From Sphingobium sp. BYY-5 (lineage in GTDB: Bacteria > Pseudomonadota > Alphaproteobacteria > Sphingomonadales > Sphingomonadaceae), in contig NZ_JALEBH010000001.1 in NCBI RefSeq assembly GCF_022758885.1, positions 124,001-188,000 of the forward strand: 64,000 nt of DNA, given 5' to 3'. Below the pieces are notes generated by a model that was not told the DNA's origin, ran no database searches, and saw only the letters and a program-made list of their open reading frames with translations. The position numbers were made by a program, and so were the translations under genes. Below, in pieces: positions 35,162 through 45,400 of the stretch; position 1 is the stretch's first letter, and each line of letters begins with the position of its first letter.

Positions 35162-38011
35162 GTGAATGATACGGTGTCGACGGTAGAAACAGGCGCGGCC
35201 AGCGGTGATAAACGGCCTGACCGGGCCGAGGATGATCTGGCCATTGGCATTTCCGGAGAACCAAAACGCACGGCTGTTCTGGTTGTGGCGATGCATCGTT
35301 CCGGAACCAGCGCCTTGTCGCGCGCCCTCAATCTTCTGGGTTGCGATGCACCTCCGGATAAGATGCCGGCAGACAAGTTTAATGAATCGGGCTATTGGGA
35401 ATCCCGGCCTATCTATGAACTGAACGAGAAGATTCTGAGTTCGGGTGGCGGCGGTTGGGCCGATTGGCAGGAATTCAACCCGAACTGGTTCCGGTCTGCC
35501 GCCATGGATCGCTATCGCGAACGCGGGGTGGCGTGCGTCGAGGCTGAGTTCGGCAATTCCAACCTGTTCGTCATCAAGGATCCACGCTTCTGTCTGCTGA
35601 TGCCCTTCTGGCGCAGCGTGTTTGAATCCATGGACATCGAACCGGTCGTTATCCATACGCTGCGCAATCCGATCGAGGTTGCTCGGTCGCTGGAACATCG
35701 CAACAAATTCCTGACGTCGAAGGGCGTTTTGTTGTGGTTGCGCTATACGCTCGAAGGTGAGCGCGGCAGCCGTGGCCTACGTCGTTTCTTCACCAGCTAT
35801 GATGATCTGATGGAAGATCATGTCGGCTTCATCGAACGGTCGCAGGAAGCATTGGGTCTGTTCTGGCCGCGCAATTCGGACAAAACGCGCCGGGAACTTG
35901 GCGCATTTCTGACAGACGGATTGCGCCACCATCGCGAGCACGCCAAAGCGCTGCGTTCGCTGCATTATGCCGCCAAATGGGTGGAAACCGCCTATGATGT
36001 GTTGCGGGATTTTGCGGCGCGCGGAGAGGATGAGGATGGCCGGACGGCGCTTGATGCCGTCCATGCCGAATTTACCGCAGCCAGTCATGGGCTGGGTTCG
36101 ATCGCCAAGGACAATGACGAGCGTTTCGCGCAACTGGCGCAGATGCAGGAGGAACGGGAGGCGCTCCAGGCTCGACAGATCGAGCAGGAGCAACATCGGA
36201 TCGCCCTTGAGCAGGAGCGCGACGGGCTGCTGGAGCAGGCCAAGGCGATGGAAGAGGTCATTGCCCAGTCGAGCGATCGGTCGGTGGCAAGCAGTGCTGA
36301 GGCGAAGGCAGCGACTGCATTGCAGCGAAGCGAAGCCGCCCTCAAGGAAAAGGCTGCGATCGAGGAGCAACATCGCGAGGCGTTGGAAGAACGCGAGGCG
36401 TTGCGCGCCAAGGCGCGATCGCTGGAAAGCGAAATTGTGCAATTGCGCCAGCGGTCCGATGAGTTGAAGGCGGCGCAGGCGGAGGTGGAAGCGAAAGCTG
36501 TGGCGGCGCAAGAGCGCGCCGATGCCATCCAGCGGGCGAAAACGGCGCTGGAGGGGCGTCACCTGGCGACGCAGAAAGAACGAGATGCGCTTCGCCAAAT
36601 GCAAGCGGAACTTGAGAAGGAGCGGGATACCGCCCTTGCGGATGGCAAGGCCGCGCGGGAGGAAACCGAAACGCTCCGGAGAGATTTGCAACTGCTGCGC
36701 GGCGCCTATGTGTCGCAGGCGGAGGTGGAAGCGAAAGCTGTGGCGGCGCAAGAGCGCGCCGATGCCATCCAGCGGGCGAAAACGGCGCTGGAGGGGCGTC
36801 ACCTGGCGACGCAGAAAGAACGAGATGCGCTTCGCCAAATGCAAGCGGAACTTGAGAAGGAGCGGGATACCGCCCTTGCGGATGGCAAGGCCGCGCGGGA
36901 GGAAACCGAAACGCTCCGGAGAGATCTGCAACTGCTGCGCGGCGCCTATGTGTCGCAGGAGGTGCAATATACTGAAACCTACACGGAACGGAACGCGATC
37001 AACGCCGCGCTGGCAGAGCGTGAGGCATCACTGACGTCGCTGGAGCGCGAATTCAACGACACGAATGACGTGCTGGAGATGCGAACGCGCGAACTCGCCG
37101 ATGTCATGCGTTTCCTGGCGGACGTGGAGCGGTCGGCAACCGACAGCCAGATAAGGGCGACACAGACCGAAAAGCTGGCGAAGCAATGGGAATCGCGCTC
37201 TGCTGAGTTGGTGGAGGAACTGGCGCAGGCGCGCGCAACCACCGATGCGCAACTTGCGGAGTTGCGAGATAGTTTGGCGCAAACCGAAAGTGCATTGCGG
37301 CAACGCCAGCTTGAGACGGAGCAGGCGGCGGATGCTCTGCTCGATGCGAAGAAGCAGGCGCAAAACGAACGTGAGGAATATGCCGGCGCGCAGTCCCGGT
37401 TGGAACGCGACTTGGCGGAAGCGCATGGAAAGCTGGAAGAGCTGAAGAATATACGGGCCGAGCTGGAGGAATCGGTCAATGCGCGATTCAACGAGATCGC
37501 GCAGATTACCGAACAGCTTGCGACGCGGGAAAACGATCTTGCGCAGATTACCGAGCGGCTTGCGACGCAGGAAGACGATCTTGCGCGCATGCATGGCGCA
37601 CTGGCCGACCAGGAAAAGATGCTTGCGGACATGGATCGCCAGAAGAGATTGTTGCGCGCAACGGCTGCCGCCAGTCAAGCTGAACTGGAACGCCGGGAGG
37701 CGGAAGCAGCAGCATCGCACGTTGCAAGCCTGAATCTGTATCAGCATTTCACATCAGCGCTGCAAGCCATGCTCGCGAACGCCGTGCTTCCCTTCGCTTC
37801 CTTAACTCGCAAGCGGACGGAGGCGCGACAACGTGGCATCCTGGCGGAGTATGCGGCCTTTGACGCTGACTGGTATGTCGCTGCGCATCCGGATCTGGTT
37901 GATATGACGATGGATCCCGCGCTTCATTATATCCGTCATGGTCTGGCGGAGGGGCGCGCGCCCAATGCTGCGATGGAAGCTGTGCGCATCGCCGCTGTAC
38001 AGGCTGAATGA
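35162..38011 (+). CDS. Sulfotransferase with long coiled coil and C-terminal WY-PD-HY module
   Basis: A GTG start gives 949 residues. Residues about 36-270 form a PAPS-type sulfotransferase domain: the 5'-phosphosulfate loop is VVAMHRSGTSALSRALN (41-57) and the 3'-phosphate site VIHTLRNPIEVARSLEHR (163-180). Residues about 315-870 are an almost unbroken Glu/Ala/Arg-rich coiled coil holding two near-identical 80-residue copies (about 440-519 and 520-599). The C-terminus (about 895-940, FDADWYVAAHPDLVD, HYIRHGLAEGRAPN) resembles a module in the 1137-aa glycosyltransferase. No signal peptide or TM helix is seen, so it should be cytoplasmic. A WbdD-like chain terminator and ruler is my inference. 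Confidence 0.85.
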   Translation: MNDTVSTVETGAASGDKRPDRAEDDLAIGISGEPKRTAVLVVAMHRSGTSALSRALNLLGCDAPPDKMPADKFNESGYWESRPIYELNEKILSSGGGGWADWQEFNPNWFRSAAMDRYRERGVACVEAEFGNSNLFVIKDPRFCLLMPFWRSVFESMDIEPVVIHTLRNPIEVARSLEHRNKFLTSKGVLLWLRYTLEGERGSRGLRRFFTSYDDLMEDHVGFIERSQEALGLFWPRNSDKTRRELGAFLTDGLRHHREHAKALRSLHYAAKWVETAYDVLRDFAARGEDEDGRTALDAVHAEFTAASHGLGSIAKDNDERFAQLAQMQEEREALQARQIEQEQHRIALEQERDGLLEQAKAMEEVIAQSSDRSVASSAEAKAATALQRSEAALKEKAAIEEQHREALEEREALRAKARSLESEIVQLRQRSDELKAAQAEVEAKAVAAQERADAIQRAKTALEGRHLATQKERDALRQMQAELEKERDTALADGKAAREETETLRRDLQLLRGAYVSQAEVEAKAVAAQERADAIQRAKTALEGRHLATQKERDALRQMQAELEKERDTALADGKAAREETETLRRDLQLLRGAYVSQEVQYTETYTERNAINAALAEREASLTSLEREFNDTNDVLEMRTRELADVMRFLADVERSATDSQIRATQTEKLAKQWESRSAELVEELAQARATTDAQLAELRDSLAQTESALRQRQLETEQAADALLDAKKQAQNEREEYAGAQSRLERDLAEAHGKLEELKNIRAELEESVNARFNEIAQITEQLATRENDLAQITERLATQEDDLARMHGALADQEKMLADMDRQKRLLRATAAASQAELERREAEAAASHVASLNLYQHFTSALQAMLANAVLPFASLTRKRTEARQRGILAEYAAFDADWYVAAHPDLVDMTMDPALHYIRHGLAEGRAPNAAMEAVRIAAVQAE
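36474..36959 (+). repeat. In-frame 240-bp tandem duplication
   Basis: The 240 bases at 36481-36720 recur at 36721-36960 with one internal difference, T at 36686 versus C at 36926 (TTG/CTG, both Leu), apart from the final junction base. Identity starts at 36474/36714. The unit is exactly 80 codons, so the coiled coil is lengthened without a frameshift. Confidence 0.97.
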
Positions 38012-38170
38012 TCCTGTTCTGGGGCCGATCAACAAGATAATCGGCCTTCCGTCTGACGGCGCGTCAACAACGGCTGTTCGTTCACCCGATGCGAGCGATC
38101 TGGCGATGGTGGCCGAATTTTTGAGCTATATGGTCATGGATATCAGCAAAATATTGTTCCATCGACCTAA

Positions 38171-41100
38171 TTACTTACTTATGCTCAAAGTGTTTCTAAC
38201 AAGATCGTCAAAATTTCTGAACGCATCGTTTATTCCAAATTTGTTCAGAATGTGTCTCTTTATTCGATCACCCTGCCTCTGTACGGATTGAGCGCTGTTG
38301 ATCGATGCTTCCAGGGCGACGATCCAGTCGCGTAACATGTTCTTGACCAGGCTTATTCCCTCGATGCCCGTGAACATGGCTCGATAGGATGGCACGTCGG
38401 AGACGAGCACCGGCAGGCCGAGCGCTGCCGCCTCCATCGCTTCCAGTCCGCTTTGGTGATGGTTGAGGGCGGGGTCGCTCAACGGCGCCAATGCAAAATC
38501 GAAATCTTTGGCCAGATCGCGCAACCAGTACACGAAATGCGTATAACTCTGCACGTCGGCTGGTACGTCGATCCGTTCTGCCCAGGCAGGGACGGGATTG
38601 TCCTGTACTCCGATCATCGCCATGCGGAAATGGGGGTGCCGTGACGCAATGACGTCAAGCGCCGGTTGGATCATACCAAAATCAGGGGTCTGGATAAGAT
38701 TGCCGAAATACAGCGCGCGCACATGGCCATCATTCTGTCGGTGCGTCGCAGGTCCGCGCCAGAGTGCCGTGCTAAGCTGGTTGGGTAAATGGTGTGTGTC
38801 GCGATCCAATGCCGTCATGCGCGTCTGCAAGGACGCGGTCGATACTGTCACCCCTTTTGCGTTATCGATAAGAGGTTGCAAATGTGGTGCGCAGGCCTTG
38901 TACGCACCGTCGGGATCCCTGTCGTCCGGCATGCCCGTCAGATCGTCATCCAAATCGATCATATAGCCGATGCATGCTTCGTCACAGGCGTTTAACAATG
39001 GCTCTACCATTGCCGCCGGAATGACGTTTCCCTGGAGAATTGCGCCGTCGATGCTTCGGCTGCGCAGGTTGGCGAGCAAGGCATCGGGCGTCATGCGCAC
39101 GTAAATGGCGTCGCGGGCAAAATCATTGCGGGAGCGTTCCAATAACCGAACCTCGGTGGAAATGCGCGCGCGTGTCAATGGCGGTTCGGTAGGCGTGGTT
39201 ACGGCTATGAGGGGCGCGAGCGCCTGGCCGCGCGCCTGACGGTAGATGTTGAGATATCGTCCGCCCATTAACTCCGTCGTTTCGCCCAGGCCGGCCCCTT
39301 CCTGCCATGCGGTAAGGGCTGCATCCACGCGATCCTGCTCGCTCTTGTCGAACGCGATGGCCAGTATCTGCTGATAGAGGGCGTCGATATCCTGGTGCGG
39401 TAGCACCCAGCCCGCACCGCTTTCTTGAATGCGTGTGGCAACGGTAGGGAAATCAAGGACTATGGAAGGGACGCCAACGGACCAGAGTTCCGTCAAGGTA
39501 TGGCAGTAGGTTTCGTTCCAGATAGAGAAGATGGCGCCAAGATGGATGTTCAACGCCTGGACGCGCAAAGCGAAGTCGTCCCGCTCATAGCGGCCGTGCC
39601 GGATGATGTTCGGATGGTCGATGTTCTGGGAATCGTCGGTCGTGCCCAGGATGTGGAATTGCAGTAGGCCTGCCTTATCGGCTTCTGCCAGGGCCTGTAT
39701 GACGCCAAGGCCCTTCGCAATATCGATGTTTCCGGGAATGAGTATGCGCAGGGGCTCGCCACGCCGGGGGCGGACGCGCGCACGGGAAAATTCCGAAAAA
39801 TTGCGGCCATGCGGAATGACATGGAATTTTTCCGGTTCGATTCCAGGTAGATATTCTAGAATCGTCGCACGAGTACTGGGCGACGTGGTGACGAACGCAT
39901 CGCAAACGGACAGTGCCTGGCCGAAACGTTTGCGCCAATGTCTAATCCAGTTGGCCCCTTGATAGGGCATAGCGTCTTTGGGCCAGAGATCGGAAAACAC
40001 TTCCCCTGTCAGCGCATCCAGATCGCCGCCATAATAGGTTCCATCCTCCTGCAGCAGTTTGATGGAAGGGCAAAGCGCATAGAAATCATGAAAGGAAAAG
40101 ACGACGGCGCAACCATGCATCTTGGCGATGTTCGGCAGATTGAGACTGTGCCACGCCAGATGGCGGATATGCACCAGTTCGAAGTCGAAGCGACGCAGCC
40201 ATTCTCCGACGATTTCGTCATATTCCGACGAAACATGCCGCAATGGTTCTACGGCTTCATGCAATTCGTGGCTGGCGACCTCCTCGAATATATTTCCGTT
40301 CTTGCGTATGAGCAGCAGCCGTTTGCTGTCGCAGTGAAGGAGCCAGGAATCAAAGTCGTCTGCCAGCGCGTTCATAAGGTCGAGATTGGTCTGCGGGGTG
40401 CCGCCCGCTTGTGTGGCGATGACGAACAACAATCTTGGCTGGGTCGCCCGCGCCGTGCTGCAATCCTGTACGGCCAAATGGACGCACATGCGGGCCAAGT
40501 TGATGTCGGCGCTAGTCGAAAAGGCGCGGATGGCGCTTTCATATTCCGGATAGCGCATATCGATCATCACACGACCCGCCTGCATCAACATAGTCTTGGC
40601 GGTGGTGGATTTTTTCGGGCGGCCATGAAAGACATAGGTGCGGTCATCGATCAGATGCGTCCATCCCGCCCGACCGGCGCGCATACAGAAATCACGCTCC
40701 TCGCCAGAGCCATGGGGGAATGTCCTGTCGAGTATACCGATTTCGTCCAGGCAATCGCGGTTGACGAACATGCAGAAGCCGTTTCCCGTCGGCGCCACGG
40801 GATATATGCTCAGGCTGCGGCGCTTGAAAGCGCGGGCAAAGGCGATTTCATCGACGCCAGGGGGCAATATATTATCATCGTCCATGTTCGGCGCCGAAAA
40901 GGCGCCGGCGCGATCCGACATGGCTGTGACGGTCGCAACGCGAGGGCGTGAACTGGCGGCCGTCAACATGCCCTCCAGCCAGCCGGGCGTTACGCGCGCA
41001 TCACTGTTCAGCATGACGGCATGTTTCCGGCCGATGCTGTTCAGCCCCTTATTGATGGCTTCTGTGAGTCCCAAACCATCATCGTTGCGCAGGACGCGCA

Positions 41101-42028
41101 TGTTCGGATGTGCCTGTGCCTGCTTCATCAGTTCCGAAATACGCGGATCGGTTGAAGCGTCGTCGATGAAAAGGATGTCGACATCCTCGGATGTGAAGGC
41201 GGCGAGTCGCTCGATGCAGACTTTCACGTCATCCGCCGCATTGTAGATGGGGACGATGACGGCCGTCTCCGCCAGATGGATTTTCGGCACACGGGCATGG
41301 CTGCGCAGGGCGCGCCTTCCCGTTTCCACCTTTATGTCGTGGCTTTCGATCTTTCCGTCGGGCAGCCGCAGCGCAATATTATATGTGCCTGGGTCAAGCA
41401 AATACAACGGCATGGCAACCTGAATGCCGCCTTGTCCTGCCGATCGCTCGTCGCGCAAGAGGTCATCGCGGCGCTGGTGGTTCCGGACTTTGCAAAAAAG
41501 GGCGCCGTCTATGAGTATGTCGACGGAGAAAATCTGCATCTTGTTGCAGCCATTGACGGCCCAACCGCGCAATTCCTTGTCCGTTACGCTGTCGATATGC
41601 GCGCTGCAATGATATGCGGCTATATGCTGAAGCGCTTCAATCTGCTCGATGGTTGCACGCAGGCTCACAGGTTGCTGCAACAGGATGGTCCGGTCGGCGT
41701 GCGACCGGATTTCGACCATGACCTCTTCCTTGTTGCCCAAATTGTGCGTCAGCCGGCCGTCCGTCACAAGCGAGCAGGCGAAACCATATTCACCGGAGCC
41801 AAACCCGGCGGTGATCAGGTCCGGTCGGCCGATATTTGCGGTTGCCGCAACGGCAACGGCTACGCCATCCACCCATATGTCGATGGTCAGCGGTTCGGCT
41901 TTGCCGTCCACCTTGATCCAGCCGAGGATAACGCCATCCTTGATCTGATCGATATGGCCAACATAGGCTTGGTCCATTGCCCGGCCTGCGTCAGGGGTGC
42001 CGCTGCGTGCGCTAACTAAGCTGGTCAT
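38171..42028 (-). CDS. Multi-domain glycosyltransferase (GT2 plus two GT-B domains), 1285 aa
   Basis: Two related beta-rich modules lie at about 22-125 and 145-235 (compare HIDQIKDGVILGWIKVDG with HIDSVTDKELRGWAVNG, each followed by a VDG/IDG strand). A GT2 domain follows (about 255-500; VIVPIYNAADDVKVCIERLA, FIDDAST, LNSDARVTPGWLEGM), then a GT4-like domain (about 560-910; RLLFVIATQAGGTPQTNLDL, ILIPGNIDIAKGLGVIQAL, NETYCHTLTELWSVGVPSIV) and a third GT-B-like domain (about 945-1285; ALYFGNLIQTPDFGMIQPAL, HHQSGLEAMEAAALGLPVLV). It probably builds several linkages of the repeat unit. It is convergent with the sulfotransferase gene and divergent from the 1137-aa protein. Confidence 0.85.
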   Translation of the reverse strand: MTSLVSARSGTPDAGRAMDQAYVGHIDQIKDGVILGWIKVDGKAEPLTIDIWVDGVAVAVAATANIGRPDLITAGFGSGEYGFACSLVTDGRLTHNLGNKEEVMVEIRSHADRTILLQQPVSLRATIEQIEALQHIAAYHCSAHIDSVTDKELRGWAVNGCNKMQIFSVDILIDGALFCKVRNHQRRDDLLRDERSAGQGGIQVAMPLYLLDPGTYNIALRLPDGKIESHDIKVETGRRALRSHARVPKIHLAETAVIVPIYNAADDVKVCIERLAAFTSEDVDILFIDDASTDPRISELMKQAQAHPNMRVLRNDDGLGLTEAINKGLNSIGRKHAVMLNSDARVTPGWLEGMLTAASSRPRVATVTAMSDRAGAFSAPNMDDDNILPPGVDEIAFARAFKRRSLSIYPVAPTGNGFCMFVNRDCLDEIGILDRTFPHGSGEERDFCMRAGRAGWTHLIDDRTYVFHGRPKKSTTAKTMLMQAGRVMIDMRYPEYESAIRAFSTSADINLARMCVHLAVQDCSTARATQPRLLFVIATQAGGTPQTNLDLMNALADDFDSWLLHCDSKRLLLIRKNGNIFEEVASHELHEAVEPLRHVSSEYDEIVGEWLRRFDFELVHIRHLAWHSLNLPNIAKMHGCAVVFSFHDFYALCPSIKLLQEDGTYYGGDLDALTGEVFSDLWPKDAMPYQGANWIRHWRKRFGQALSVCDAFVTTSPSTRATILEYLPGIEPEKFHVIPHGRNFSEFSRARVRPRRGEPLRILIPGNIDIAKGLGVIQALAEADKAGLLQFHILGTTDDSQNIDHPNIIRHGRYERDDFALRVQALNIHLGAIFSIWNETYCHTLTELWSVGVPSIVLDFPTVATRIQESGAGWVLPHQDIDALYQQILAIAFDKSEQDRVDAALTAWQEGAGLGETTELMGGRYLNIYRQARGQALAPLIAVTTPTEPPLTRARISTEVRLLERSRNDFARDAIYVRMTPDALLANLRSRSIDGAILQGNVIPAAMVEPLLNACDEACIGYMIDLDDDLTGMPDDRDPDGAYKACAPHLQPLIDNAKGVTVSTASLQTRMTALDRDTHHLPNQLSTALWRGPATHRQNDGHVRALYFGNLIQTPDFGMIQPALDVIASRHPHFRMAMIGVQDNPVPAWAERIDVPADVQSYTHFVYWLRDLAKDFDFALAPLSDPALNHHQSGLEAMEAAALGLPVLVSDVPSYRAMFTGIEGISLVKNMLRDWIVALEASINSAQSVQRQGDRIKRHILNKFGINDAFRNFDDLVRNTLSISK

Positions 42029-42440
42029 GTAGAATCCTGGCGCATTCTCTATGGTGATAGCCTGTGCATGAGTGCCCGCTTAGCGACGGGGTGGATATTT
42101 GGATATACGAACTTGTTATGGAAATGTTTCCAACCATCTAGCGGGATATAGAAGAAACCATGGATTGCCGTTGGTCCCAATGTGACGCCCAAGAATCTTA
42201 TGACGCTGTTTCCGGGATCACGGTGACGCATTGATTCCTGGTCGATGTTACAGATCAGATGGGCTGACCAGATCACGCAGAACTTCTTTCATCTGCTGCC
42301 CGAATCTGCACGAAATCGTTAAGGTAAGCAAAAGATACGTCCTTAATTTAGGGCATTTTGTCGCTTTTGATACTTTTTGACATTCTGGCATCCTTGATTT
42401 GAGCCATGCACAGGGTCACGCTGATTGTGTCCCCGATATA
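42029..42440. promoter_or_regulatory. Divergent intergenic region between the two large glycosyltransferase genes
   Basis: This 412-base, comparatively AT-rich gap has no supported ORF. A TTGACA lies at 42377-42382, but no good -10 box follows at the usual spacing. Lower GC than the surroundings suggests promoter DNA for both giant genes or acquired DNA. Confidence 0.35.
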
Positions 42441-45400
42441 ATGAACGATAAGCGCAAGTTTTATGCGTCGCAGATGCCTGGGGCCACAGGAGAGGCTACG
42501 GACCAATCGGTTCGCCAATTGGCGGTCCATATGGGACATGAGGGGAAGTTGGTGCAGAATGTGAAGCTGGCGGGGGCTGTATCCGCTGAGGACATCGCGC
42601 GTATCAGGGAGTCGGGGCTGTTCGATGAAGAATGGTATCTCGATACATATCCGGATGTGCGCATTCTTCAAATGGATCCGGTTGAGCATTATCTCTGGCT
42701 GGGCGCGCGCCTGCGACGCGACCCTTCGCGCTTTTTCAGCACGGTGGCGTATCTGGAGGTCAATCCCGATGTAGATGCAGCGGGCCTCAACCCGCTGGCG
42801 CATTATGCGAAGAACGGCAAACGTGAGGGGCGCAAGATCGCCCGGCGTCGGCGTGCGCTGGATCCCAAGTCCTGGCGCAAGGGCGATGTGCCGGTCATCG
42901 ACGATGCGCCGTCCGTGCTGCTGTGCGCGCATGAGGTGAATGAACTGATGTTCGGCGGCGAACGCAGTTTCATCGACATGCTCGAAGCCCTCGCGCAGAT
43001 GAGGCTCAATGTCTATGTCGCGGTGCCCAGGGAGGATAATCGCGATTATATCGAGCTGTTGCGCAAGAAAAGCGCCGGACTCTTCTCCTTCCCTTACTTT
43101 CAGTGGTCGAAAAACCGCAAACCCGACGAGATTTCGATCGAGGATTTCACCCACATCATCGAACAGTGCAATATCAGCCTGGTCTACTGCAATACGATCG
43201 TGTTGGTGGACCCGCTGATTGCTGCGCGTCGCGCCGGCCGGCTGACCGCCATCCACGCTCGTGAACTGATCGATCATGATGAGCATCTGCGACACCGTCT
43301 GGGCATGGATGCAGCGGGCATCATCGCCCGCATCCTGCAACAGACCGATTATGTGATCGCCAATTCCGCAGCGACGCAGAAGCTGTTTGCCGATAGCCGG
43401 CGCAGTTTCCATGTGCCCAACGTCGCCAAGGTCGATTCACTCGACATGCCCAATATGGTGGGCGAAAATGTCGTCTTTGGCATCATCAGCTCGAATATTC
43501 CCAAGAAGGGGATTGCCGACTTTGTGGAAGTCGCGCGCAAGGCGGAGGAACTGGTTCCCAATGCGCGTTTTCGCGTCATCGGGCCGAACAATGATTATGT
43601 CACCGAACTCCAGGCTGCGGGACTGCCAGGCAATCTGGAATTTGCCGGCTATGCCAACAGCCCGGCGGAAGCGATGGCGCAGGTCAATGTCGTTATGGCG
43701 CTGTCGCATTTCGCTGAATCCTTCGGTCGTACCGTGGCCGAAGCGCAGGCGGCGCACCGTCCGGTGATCGGTTATCGCTGGGGTGCTGTGCCGGAATTGA
43801 TCGATGACGGACAGACCGGCTTCCTGGTGGAGTATAAGGATGTCGAGGCGGTGCTGGCGTGCGTCAATAAGCTCTGCAAGGAGCCGGAACTGATCGCGAC
43901 CATGGGGGAGGCGGGCCGGCAGAAGATCGTGCGCCAGTTCGCGCCGGTCGTGCTCCGTAACAATCTGCGCCACGCGCTGTCGGCGATCCTGGCCGAAAAT
44001 GTGCCGCTGCGCGCCGACGAGGCGCGTCGCCTGACGATTATCGTGCCGGTCTATAATGCGCCGGATGCGGTCGAGCGCTGCCTCAATTCCGTGCTGACCC
44101 GCACCGACCTTTCCAAGAATCGCGTGCTGATGATTAACGACGGCAGCAGCGACGCGCGTGTGCAGCCCTTGCTGGAAAGCTTTGCCCGCAATCCGGGTTT
44201 CCACCTGCTCGTGAACCCGCAGAATATGGGCTATACCCGCACCATCAACCGTGGGATCATTTGGGCAGGCGCGGATGATATCCTGCTGCTCAACAGTGAT
44301 ACGATCGTGCATGACGGCTGGATCGAAGGCATGCAAAAGATTGCCTTCGGCACGCCCAAGGCGGGCACGGTGACGGCGATGGGCGACAATAGTGGCGCCT
44401 TCTCCTTCCCGACCGCCAATGTCGTCAATCCCAGGCCCGATGGTCTGTCCCATGACGATTGGGCGAAGCGGATTATCGGTTTTACCGGGGAATCCGATCC
44501 GATCGACGTGCCGACCGGCAATGGCTTCTGCCTGTACGTCCGACGCGATCTGATGGACCATATCGGCCTGTTCGACGAAGAGGCTTTTCCGCGCGGCTAT
44601 GGCGAAGAAAACGACTTCTGTATGCGGACGATCAAGGCAGGGTGGAAGAATTTCATATCCCCGCACGCCTATGTCTTCCATCAGCGCACCGCCAGCTTCG
44701 GGAACGAGAAGGAAGGGCTGATCAAGACGGCGATGGAGATCGTCAACCAGCGCTATCCCGATTATGCCCGCAAGGTGAAGGCCGCGTTCGGTTCAGGCCG
44801 GATGAAGGCGTTGCGCGCCCTGTCCGCCAAAGCCTATGAGGATGGTCCGGCGCCGTCGCCGCCCGCTTGGCGCGCCGCCGTGCCTGGCGAGCCGACCGAC
44901 AGCGCCAAATATCGCGTCGGCCCCGAAAAGCGGTTTCAGTCGCTCAACCGCATGGTGATCGACTGGCATAGCCTGCGCGCTCAGGCGCCGCAGCGCGACC
45001 CTGATCTGGTGTCGATCATCGTCTGCGTCTACAATCAATATTCGCTGACGAACAGATGCCTCAATGCGCTGGTGCGCGAAGGTGAGCAGGCGAAGATCGA
45101 AATCATCATGGTGAACAATGCCAGCGATGAGGAGACGTCCGGTCTGCTCGACAGTTGGGCCGAAAAAGATGCACGCATCAGGGTCATTCACAATTTCGAC
45201 AATCTGAACTTCTCGCTTGGCAATAATATCGGCTTCGCTGCTTCACATGGCGCACGTGTGATCTTCCTGAACAACGATACGGAAGTACAGGCTGGCTGGA
45301 TGGAACCGTTGCTGGCGCCCTTGGCGGACCCGGAGGTAATGGGCACGCAGCCCAAGCTGCTTTACCCTGACGGTCGTGTTCAGTGTGTGGGCGTGGTCTT

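Noticed and set aside
35777..36967. 396-aa minus-strand ORF with an internal repeat
   Set aside because: Antisense shadow of the sulfotransferase-coil gene; its repeat only mirrors the 240-bp duplication.
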